In this document: piece by piece, positions 27,958 to 34,048 of the stretch
How positions within the stretch are numbered: position 1 is the stretch's first letter
Layout of the letters: each line of letters begins with the position of its first letter
Source of the DNA: Pseudomonadota bacterium
Lineage (GTDB): Bacteria > Pseudomonadota > Gammaproteobacteria > JAADHS01
Assembly: GCA_021821045.1 (NCBI GenBank)
Contig: JAKACW010000047.1
Coordinates: forward strand, 1-34,048
Direction: 5' to 3'
Length of the DNA stretch: 34,048 nucleotides
The notes under the pieces: generated by a model
The model's input: only the letters and a program-made list of their open reading frames with translations
Told to the model about the DNA's origin: nothing
Database searches by the model: none
Translations under genes and position numbers: made by a program

Positions 27958-28752
27958 TTACGCTTTAGCTTGTGGAAATGGACCCGGCGAGCCGGGCGAC
28001 ACGGTCGGCGGCGGCAGCGCCAAATAAAACGTCGCACCCTGCCCTGGCTTGACTTCAGCCCACACACGGCCGCCGTGCCGTTCGACGATGCGTTGCACGG
28101 TGGCCAACCCGACGCCGGAACCGGGGAATTCGTCCTTGCCGTGCAGCCGCTGAAACGGCTTGAACAGCTTGTCGTAGTACTGCATGTCGAACCCCACACC
28201 GTTGTCGCGAACGTAATGAACGTTATCCCCGCCCACCCGCGTAGTAGCGATCTCGACTTCGGCGCGCGGCTTTGATGCGGTATATTTGAACGCATTGCCG
28301 ATCAGGTTCTCCATGACCAGCGACAGCAGTCGCCGGTCGCCGTGCACGGTCATGGCCGGTTGAACGGCCCACTTGATGTTGCGTTTCGGTTCGGTCTCGG
28401 CAAACTGGCGCGCGATGTTTTCGCTCAGGGCGCTCAGATCCACCAACTCGGTCTGCATGTCCACACGGGTGACGCGCGAGAGTTCGAGAATCTCGTCGAT
28501 GAGCTTGGCCATGTGCGCACCCGCATTGGCAATGCGCCGCAAGCTGTCCTGTTCCTGGGCGTTCAATTTGGGTCCCGCATCCGCCAGGAGAATCTGGCTG
28601 AAACCGGTGATCGCACGCAGCGGCGTGCGCAGATCGTGCGCAATCGAGTAACTGTAGGCCTCCAATTGGTTGTTGGTCTGGGTAAGCTGCAAGGTGCGCC
28701 GCCGGACTTGCTCCTCGAGGTGGTCGCGCGCATTCATCAGCGATTGGCTCAT
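27958..28752 (-). CDS. Histidine kinase catalytic protein (HisKA + HATPase_c), split from its sensor
   Basis: 264 residues from ATG 28750-28752, which overlaps the stop of the membrane gene upstream (ATGA). A coiled coil (LEEQVRRRTLQLTQTNNQLE) leads into the H-box SYSIAHDLRTPLRAITGFSQIL with His39. The ATPase boxes follow: N-box MENLIGNAFKYT (Asn153), G1 VRDNGVGFD, F-box KLFKPFQRLH, G2 GSGVGLATVQ. The HisKA/ATPase set most resembles bacteriophytochrome-type kinases. No sensor domain and no receiver are in this protein. Two readings are possible: a real two-protein kinase coupled by ATGA, or one gene split by a frameshift or deletion. No response regulator gene is in the window. Confidence 0.9.
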   Translation of the reverse strand: MSQSLMNARDHLEEQVRRRTLQLTQTNNQLEAYSYSIAHDLRTPLRAITGFSQILLADAGPKLNAQEQDSLRRIANAGAHMAKLIDEILELSRVTRVDMQTELVDLSALSENIARQFAETEPKRNIKWAVQPAMTVHGDRRLLSLVMENLIGNAFKYTASKPRAEVEIATTRVGGDNVHYVRDNGVGFDMQYYDKLFKPFQRLHGKDEFPGSGVGLATVQRIVERHGGRVWAEVKPGQGATFYLALPPPTVSPGSPGPFPQAKA

Positions 28753-29294
28753 GGACCACTCGCGTAGGAAATGGCAAAGCCAATGTACAGAGCGGACTCC
28801 TGCGACTGGGAGATCTGCGGATAGAGAATGACGCTGCTGACAATGATGACGGTGCAGACGATGATCCCGAGATTGCCAATCTGGATCTGGGTCACATAGC
28901 GGACAGAATGGGTGTCGCGGAAATAGAAGATCCCCACCATGACCGCCAGCGCGAAGCCGGTGAACAGCACGTCCGCCACCGACGGATACGGCGTGACGAT
29001 CCCGCCGACCAGCTCCATGTAGTCCCAGACCAGCATGCCCGTAAACCACAGCAGCGCGCCCATCCCAAAGGCATACCAGGCGCGGCGCTCGTTCACTCTC
29101 GCAAGCATGCGGGCGGTGTGCAGACACTTCAGACCGGCGGCGAGCGAAATGATGGTCCACGCCATGTCCGACCACCACAACGGCGCGGAACCTTTCAGTA
29201 TCCCGCTGTATGCAACCAGCGCGTATATAACGACGTAGGCCGCCAACGCACTTGCCGTCACTGCGCGCGATTCGGATAAAGAGGTCATCTGCAT
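28749..29294 (-). CDS. Membrane sensor protein, probable N-terminal part of a split histidine kinase
   Basis: 181 residues from ATG 29292-29294 (a second Met two codons later is also possible). About six hydrophobic helices: ALAAYVVIYALVAYSGIL, WWSDMAWTIISLAAGL, AFGMGALLWFTGMLVWDYM, VADVLFTGFALAVMVGIFYF, IGNLGIIVCTVIIVSSVIL and LYIGFAISYASG. This layout resembles the multi-helix sensor domains of membrane kinases and diguanylate cyclases. It ends abruptly inside or just after the last helix at TGA 28749, with the kinase ATG overlapping. The abrupt end suggests a missing helix or frameshift. If real as it stands, the two proteins would be made in a fixed ratio. Confidence 0.75.
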   Translation of the reverse strand: MQMTSLSESRAVTASALAAYVVIYALVAYSGILKGSAPLWWSDMAWTIISLAAGLKCLHTARMLARVNERRAWYAFGMGALLWFTGMLVWDYMELVGGIVTPYPSVADVLFTGFALAVMVGIFYFRDTHSVRYVTQIQIGNLGIIVCTVIIVSSVILYPQISQSQESALYIGFAISYASGP

Positions 29295-29399
29295 GCGGAA
29301 AATATAGACGATCGAGTTCGGGAAACCCAGAGTCGTTGCGCGATGGCCGCCGTAGACTGGGGATGGTACTGCGCTGGCGAGGATTGGGAACGTTTGGAT

Positions 29400-29429
29400 G
29401 TGGAAATTCCACCGCCGCGGGCATATGAT
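29400..29429 (+). promoter_or_regulatory. rlhA promoter overlapped by a palindrome
   Basis: TGGAAA (29401-29406) and TATGAT (29424-29429) are 17 bases apart, 20 bases before the rlhA ATG. The -35 lies inside a perfect palindrome GTGGAA-A-TTCCAC (29400-29412), which suggests an operator. The leader would be only about 14 bases. Confidence 0.45.
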
Positions 29430-29449
29430 AGCGCCCGTCGGTTACCCAT

Positions 29450-31423
29450 ATGGCACACCCTACTTCTCATCTCGAATTACTTGCACCGGCCAAAACGGCG
29501 GAAATCGGCCGCGCGGCGGTGTTGCATGGCGCCGATGCCGTGTATATCGGCGGGCCGTCGTTTGGCGCCCGCGCCAATGCCTGTAACAGCGTGAGCGATA
29601 TCGCCGGGTTCGCGGAATTTGCCCATCGCTATCACGCCCGCATTTTCGTGGCCCTCAACACGATCCTCCACGATGCGGAACTGGATGCGGCGCGCAAGCT
29701 CATTTGGGAACTCTACGATGCCGGCGTCGATGCGTTGATCGTGCAGGACATGGGCTTGCTGGAGCTGGATTTGCCGCCGATTCAACTCCACGCCAGCACG
29801 CAGACCGATATCCGTACGGTGGAGAAAGCGAAATTTTTGTCCGATGTCGGCTTTTCGCAGATCGTACTGGCCCGGGAGTTATCCTTGCCCGAGATCCGCG
29901 CCATCGGTGACGCCGTGGACGCGACATTGGAACACTTCATCCACGGCGCACTGTGCGTCGCATTTTCGGGTCAGTGCTACATCAGCCACGCCCACACCGG
30001 CCGCAGCGCCAATCGCGGCGATTGTTCGCAAGCGTGCCGCCTGCCCTACACGCTGACGGATGCGCAAGGCGGCGTGGTCGCCTATGAAAAGCATCTGCTT
30101 TCGATGAAGGACAACAATCAAAGCGCAAATCTCAACGCGCTTATCGATGCCGGTGTACGTTCGTTCAAGATCGAAGGGCGCTACAAAGAAATAGGCTATG
30201 TGAAAAACATCACGGCCCACTATCGCCAGCTGCTCGATGAGATTCTCAAACAACGGCCGGAGTTGGCGCGCGCCTCCAGCGGCCGCTGCACGTTTCGTTT
30301 CCAGCCCGACCCGGACAAAACCTTTCACCGCAGCGCGACGGACTACTTCACCAACGGCCGTCAACCCGACATCGGCGCCTTCGATTCGCCCACGTTCATG
30401 GGCGTGCCGGTGGGCACGGTTACGCGCATCGGCCCGGACTGGTTCGAGATGGACAGCGCCGAAACGCTGCATAACGGGGACGGCCTTAGCTATTTGAATA
30501 AGCGCACTGTGGTGGGAACACGCGTGAACCAAGTGGAGCGCGCCGGCGATTTCTGGCGCGTATTCCCCAACGAGGCGATTGCCCAGCTTGCTGGGTTGAA
30601 AGTCGGTACGTCGATCTCTCGCAACCGGGACCATGCCTGGGAGCAAGCGCTGCTGCAACACAATTCGGCGGAACGCCGTATCGGCGTGGATGTACGACTC
30701 ACGGAAACCGCGGATGGCCTGGCACTGACGCTCAGCGACGAGAACGGTTGCAACGCCACCGCTCGCGCGTTATTAGCATTCGAGCCGGCCCGCTCGCCCG
30801 ATCAGGCGGATGCCAACCTGCGCCAACACCTGAGTAAATTCGGAAACACGCTGTTTGTCGCGCGCAAGATCGAACTGGCGCTATCACGTCCGTGGTTCGT
30901 CCCGGCCTCGACACTCAACGCACTGCGCCGCGAAGCCGTAACGCAACTCGAAGCGGCACGCAACGCAGCGTGGCAACCGCCGCCCCGCAAGGCGCCAGTC
31001 GAACCGCCAGCGACCTATCCCGAAGACACGCTGAGCTATCTCGCCAACGTGTACAACCACAAAGCGCGCGCCTTCTACGAGAAACACGGCGTCAAACTCA
31101 TCGCCGCCGCGTATGAAGCACACGAAGAAGCGGGTGAAGTCTCACTCATGATCACCAAGCATTGCCTGCGCTTCTCGTATTATCTCTGCCCCAAGCAGGC
31201 CAAAGGCGTCACCGGCGTCCAAGGCCACGTGCGCGCCGAGCCGATGACGCTCGTCAACGGCAACGAGAAACTGACACTGCGCTTCGACTGCAAGGCCTGC
31301 GAGATGCACGTCATGGGGAAGATGAAGAAACATATTCTGGTTTCGCCGCCGCCTTCGGGTGTGCCAGTGACGTTTTTCCGCAATCCGGGCCGCAATCCGG
31401 GTCGCACCACGCCAACCCGCTGA
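29450..31423 (+). CDS. rlhA: U32 family protein RlhA (23S rRNA C2501 hydroxylation)
   Basis: 657 residues from ATG 29450; no strong SD is seen. E. coli RlhA (YdcP) is of the same length and is needed for 5-hydroxycytidine at position 2501 of 23S rRNA. The N-terminus LELLAPAKTAEIGRAAVLHGADAVYIGG and the signature EHFIHGALCVAFSGQCYIS are U32 hallmarks. Cys169, Cys176, Cys192 and Cys196 lie in the conserved core and may bind a metal or Fe-S cluster. MKDNNQSANLNALIDAGVRSFKIEGRYKEIGYV follows. The last domain holds KHCLRFSYYLCPKQ and FDCKACEMHV. The C-terminal tail NPGRNPGRTTPTR and the stop codon lie inside the RAYT-type repeat, so the native end was probably altered. Confidence 0.93.
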   Translation: MAHPTSHLELLAPAKTAEIGRAAVLHGADAVYIGGPSFGARANACNSVSDIAGFAEFAHRYHARIFVALNTILHDAELDAARKLIWELYDAGVDALIVQDMGLLELDLPPIQLHASTQTDIRTVEKAKFLSDVGFSQIVLARELSLPEIRAIGDAVDATLEHFIHGALCVAFSGQCYISHAHTGRSANRGDCSQACRLPYTLTDAQGGVVAYEKHLLSMKDNNQSANLNALIDAGVRSFKIEGRYKEIGYVKNITAHYRQLLDEILKQRPELARASSGRCTFRFQPDPDKTFHRSATDYFTNGRQPDIGAFDSPTFMGVPVGTVTRIGPDWFEMDSAETLHNGDGLSYLNKRTVVGTRVNQVERAGDFWRVFPNEAIAQLAGLKVGTSISRNRDHAWEQALLQHNSAERRIGVDVRLTETADGLALTLSDENGCNATARALLAFEPARSPDQADANLRQHLSKFGNTLFVARKIELALSRPWFVPASTLNALRREAVTQLEAARNAAWQPPPRKAPVEPPATYPEDTLSYLANVYNHKARAFYEKHGVKLIAAAYEAHEEAGEVSLMITKHCLRFSYYLCPKQAKGVTGVQGHVRAEPMTLVNGNEKLTLRFDCKACEMHVMGKMKKHILVSPPPSGVPVTFFRNPGRNPGRTTPTR

Positions 31424-31519
31424 TCGTAATCCAAATCCTACGCCACAACGGGCACATTTAGACTTTAAATGCGCCGTTTTGCCGTCAAAATGGCAGCCCA
31501 TGACTCGCGCGCATCGCAT
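31394..31519 (+). repeat. RAYT-associated repeat, copy 3 (upstream of the transposase)
   Basis: This stretch matches copies 1 and 2 at roughly 80-85% and carries the intact ATG of the RAYT gene. It holds a 9-bp hairpin GCCGTTTTG-CCGT-CAAAATGGC (31473-31494) just before the start and a smaller CATTTA/TAAATG hairpin. The 3' end of rlhA overlaps its left part. Confidence 0.85.
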
Positions 31520-32234
31520 TTTCATTCCTGGGCTGGTTTGGCATCTCACTCAACGCTGCCACAAGCGCGAGTTTCTGCTCAAATTCCACCGCGATCGCGT
31601 GCGTTGGCGCCAGTGGCTGTTCCAGGCGGTGAAGCGCTTTGATCTGTGCGTCCTGAACTACGTCGCGACCAGCAATCACATTCACCTGCTCGTGGTGGAC
31701 GGCGGCGACGGCAACATTGCCAAGGCCATGCAACTCATCGCCGGTCGTACCGCGCAAGAGTTCAACCTTCGCAAGCGGCGCTCCGGCGCGTTCTGGCAAG
31801 ACCGCTACCATGCCACCGCGATCGAGACCAACGAGCATCTCGCGCGCTGCCTGACATACATTGATCTCAACATGGTGCGCGCCGGCGTGGTCGAACATCC
31901 GAGCCAATGGCCCGTCAGCGGATTCAACGAGATCCAATTACCGCCGCAGCGTTGCCGCATCATCGATCAGGAAACGTTAGCGAAACTGTGTGGCTTTGAT
32001 CACATCAAGAGGCTACGGGCCGCCCACCTTCAATGGACTGAGAGTCAACTGCGCAGCGGTGTACTCGCCAGGCAAGCGCACTGGTCCGAGGCCATCGCGG
32101 TCGGAAGCGAATCGTTCGTGAACGACGTTCAAGGAAAACTGGGCGTGCGCTTTCGCAACCGATCAATCGAACGTGACGGGGAGTACTCGGCATTGCGGGA
32201 AGGTCCAGGGTTGTACGACCCATTTTCGCGATGA
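31500..32234 (+). mobile_element. RAYT-type (IS200/IS605-like) Y1 transposase gene
   Basis: 244 residues from ATG 31500, the start shared with the repeat copies. TnpA_REP-type HUH transposases nick and join single-stranded DNA at REP hairpins. The HUH pair is His60 and His62 in SNHIHLLVVDGG, and the likely catalytic Tyr120 lies in LTYIDLNMVRAGVV. GLVWHLTQRCHKREFLL at the N-terminus and SGAFWQDRYHATAIE are typical of this family. The C-terminal extension (about 150-244) has no known fold. No accessory TnpB gene is next to it. The frame is intact, so it may be active on the REP-like copies at 27694-27955. Confidence 0.93.
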
Positions 32235-32258
32235 AATGGTTTGTTTAAGCGATTTTTG

Positions 32259-32280
32259 GCTGCGTTATTAAGCAGCTTTT
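32259..32280 (+). terminator. Weak hairpin followed by T-run after the transposase
   Basis: GCTGC (32259-32263) and GCAGC (32272-32276) enclose an 8-base loop and are followed by TTTT. The stem is short, so terminator activity is uncertain. Confidence 0.3.
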
Positions 32281-32289
32281 GGCAACGAA

Positions 32290-32784
32290 TCAGGGAATTG
32301 GTGGGGTGCGACCGGACTCTGGGTGACGCTCTTCCAGCAGGAACGCCATTACCGGCGCATCATCGACGGGTAGTCTGTCTAAGACGGACGTGGTCTTTCT
32401 TCCGCCCTCCTGCGTCACTCGTCGCAATTCAACGATCTTTTGGGAGATAGTGTGGAAAGGCACACCTTGCCCGGCCCACAGCACCTCACCGTTGATCGAA
32501 ACTACACCCTCTAATGGTGATGGATACAGTTCGATTTTCTCGCCTGGCTTCGCTCTATCGTCAACCCGCGCGTAAACGTGTACCAAGTCCGAATTGACAC
32601 CGAAAATATTCTTCGTGGAGACCCCGGTGAACCAAATGGCGCAGGCACCGACAACGAGTGCAGAAAAGACGCCCCAGAACGTTCTCTTGATGAAATCCTT
32701 GGGTGCCTCATCGATGACTTCCCTGAGGATGCTCCTTTCCGGCTTCTCGGGGGTTTTGGACTGTTCTGGCTTTTTCCGTGCCAT
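32290..32784 (-). CDS. Small single-pass membrane protein of unknown function
   Basis: 164 residues from an ATG with a near-perfect SD (AAGGAGGTGG). The N-terminus is very basic and charged (MARKKPEQSKTPEKPERS), one helix follows (WGVFSALVVGACAIWFTGVS, about residues 37-56), and a beta-rich exported domain comes after (VYARVDDRAKPGEKIELYPSPLEGVVSINGEVLWAGQGVPFHTI). I do not recognise the family. The gene lies 93 bases downstream of the subtilisin-like protease gene on the same strand, so they may be co-transcribed; it could be a partner or inhibitor of the protease, which is a guess. Confidence 0.78.
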   Translation of the reverse strand: MARKKPEQSKTPEKPERSILREVIDEAPKDFIKRTFWGVFSALVVGACAIWFTGVSTKNIFGVNSDLVHVYARVDDRAKPGEKIELYPSPLEGVVSINGEVLWAGQGVPFHTISQKIVELRRVTQEGGRKTTSVLDRLPVDDAPVMAFLLEERHPESGRTPPIP

Positions 32785-32877
32785 TTACCACCTCCTTATC
32801 TGGCCTTGTATTTTCGTTCGCCCGCTACCCCAAGATGCATCGCATCGCCGAAACCGCGCCTCATAGAACAATGGACA

Positions 32878-34048
32878 TCACGTGTTTGCTGCTATCCACT
32901 GGTCCAGAGTTTTGTTAACTGCTGCCTTCAAAAAGTTCGAACTTAGGTCGGAGCGCAACAGGATGTCCATAAACTGCGCCCCGACATCCTCCCGGCAGCT
33001 CGCAACGTTCTCGGCGGTTGGACGTTTGCCGCAAGCCGTCTGTTTGTCCAATAAGTCCTGGGCGGATGCTGATTCAAAAATCACCTGCTGAATTTCTGTC
33101 GCCAACATTTCCTCTAGTGCCGGGGTAAGGAGAGGGTCCGCAATGACTCGCAGCAAATCCCAGGAGCGAACGAGATCCCAGATCCATTGGATACCGATGG
33201 TTGCAACTGCACGCGGTTGTAGCTGCGTCGGATCAATCTTTGTTTCCAACAGCTCGCCCGCATTCAGCACCCCTTCGCCCATATGCTCAACGGTGTATTC
33301 AGCCGGTTTTTTTGCCGACCGAATGAGAGCTTGGTACACCGCCTCCGCTTTGCGCCAGTCTCTCCAAAGACCCTTCTGCTCCAGGTCATCGCGATTAAAC
33401 TGGAGCCATAGCGAAGCGGCGGCAGCCACCTGCGGGGTTGCGTGTGACGCCCCGCCTCCGTCTAACGCCACAGCAGCCCTGTCGGATGTCGACGGCCATG
33501 AGTGGAGGATATTCGGAACGTAGGCCACCAGAACATGACCTTCCATAACCGAGGCGGGTCCAAAGTTGCCTCGAAACATCCACGGCAACAAATACTGGTT
33601 CCATTTCCAAAACTTCAATAGGCAGCCGTAACAGGGTGCCTTGCCGTAACTTCTTCCACGCTCGGTGATTCCGGCCACACCAATCACTCGATTAAATCGC
33701 GCAGGGAACCCCACTGTGCTAGGCGTTAACGTGAAACTGGTAAAAGGAAACACGAAAAAGTCGCCTGTTGCCGCAATGATTGCCGTGCCCTTGTTATATG
33801 CCTTGTTGACAGCCTTGCGCTGGGCGATCGACGGCAACCCACCGGCACTTAGAGATATCACATCGGCGCCTTCGTCGACCGCGCGCGCGATCGCAGCCGA
33901 CATCTCACTCGGGTTCAAATGAACGTAACCGGTCACTTTCCGACGTTCTTCCCTCGCGCGCCTCTCGCGCGTAAAACGTGAAGCCCAATTCGGCGACATT
34001 GTTTTGCAAGGGGGCGTGATGAGCAAAGGGAAACTGCGCAAGGTGTTT
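32878..34048 (-). CDS. Subtilisin-like serine protease (S8), 5' end outside the window
   Basis: The minus-strand frame is open to the right edge; first in-frame start in the window is TTG 34041, giving 387 residues. It corresponds to the C-terminal part of an S8 protease: AIARAVDEGADVISLSAGG, KGTAIIAATGDFF, PARFNRVIGVAG and the serine motif GGGASHATPQVAAAASLWL (Ser199 counting from that start). The Asp and His of the triad must lie beyond the edge. Where classic subtilases have Asn (AAGN) for the oxyanion hole, this has Asp94 in AATGD. A long helical C-terminal tail of about 150 residues follows. Whether it is active is uncertain. Residues before about 36 do not look like S8 and may mark a different start. 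Confidence 0.8.
   Translation of the reverse strand, partial: NTLRSFPLLITPPCKTMSPNWASRFTRERRAREERRKVTGYVHLNPSEMSAAIARAVDEGADVISLSAGGLPSIAQRKAVNKAYNKGTAIIAATGDFFVFPFTSFTLTPSTVGFPARFNRVIGVAGITERGRSYGKAPCYGCLLKFWKWNQYLLPWMFRGNFGPASVMEGHVLVAYVPNILHSWPSTSDRAAVALDGGGASHATPQVAAAASLWLQFNRDDLEQKGLWRDWRKAEAVYQALIRSAKKPAEYTVEHMGEGVLNAGELLETKIDPTQLQPRAVATIGIQWIWDLVRSWDLLRVIADPLLTPALEEMLATEIQQVIFESASAQDLLDKQTACGKRPTAENVASCREDVGAQFMDILLRSDLSSNFLKAAVNKTLDQWIAANT

Noticed and set aside
28753-29424. In-frame N-terminal extension of the histidine kinase
   Set aside because: The extension is an out-of-frame reading of the membrane sensor gene (basic, His/Arg-rich, no helices), so the kinase was started at ATG 28752.
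29879-30661. Minus-strand frame of 260 codons opposite rlhA
   Set aside because: Shadow of the well-conserved rlhA coding sequence; no domain features.

Overview
The window (about 34 kb, GC-rich) looks like the chromosome of a Gram-negative proteobacterium, most likely a gamma- or betaproteobacterium. The grounds are an exosortase/PEP-CTERM exopolysaccharide locus of the XrtB (EpsH) type, lipoproteins with lipoboxes, an outer-membrane polysaccharide export protein, an RlhA-type U32 protein and a RAYT transposase. I cannot name the species. No rRNA, tRNA or CRISPR array was seen.

Region 1 (1-17.4 kb, nearly all minus strand) is an exopolysaccharide biosynthesis operon. Transcription runs right to left: epsD (parvulin-like lipoprotein), epsE (export protein), a fused epsF-epsG (chain-length determinant plus BY-kinase-like domain), xrtB/epsH (exosortase), epsI, a Wzx-like flippase, two GT2 glycosyltransferases, a Wzy-like polymerase, a Tat-exported beta-helix protein and two GT4 glycosyltransferases. 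Several junctions are ATGA/TGATG overlaps. A plus-strand FN3 lipoprotein (1634-2962) separates this operon from the initiating polyprenyl-phosphate sugar transferase, which runs off the left edge. Expected flow: the sugar transferase loads the first sugar on the lipid, the GTs extend it, Wzx flips it, Wzy/EpsFG polymerise it and set its length, and EpsE exports it. XrtB and EpsI handle PEP-CTERM proteins.

Region 2 (17.7-22.3 kb) holds a small PEP-CTERM protein, the probable exosortase substrate. Divergent from it is a 1120-residue protein that joins a GT-C-like membrane half to a six-hairpin (glucoamylase-like) periplasmic half. A perfect inverted repeat lies between the two. A four-helix EamA/SMR-type transporter follows, convergent with the large gene.

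Region 3 (22.5-27.6 kb) is oxidative-stress and housekeeping material: an exported MsrA, KatG, an FAD/NAD(P) oxidoreductase, a secreted lectin-fold-like protein and a small secreted protein of unknown function.

Region 4 (27.6-32.3 kb) is accessory. Two near-identical 131-bp tandem repeats match the region upstream of, and including the first codons of, a RAYT transposase gene 3.5 kb away. Between them lie a histidine kinase whose membrane sensor and kinase parts are on two overlapping reading frames, and rlhA, whose 3' end and stop codon lie inside the third repeat copy. A short decayed coding fragment abuts the first repeat.

Region 5 (32.3-34.05 kb) holds a small membrane-anchored protein and the C-terminal part of a subtilisin-like protease that enters from beyond the right edge.
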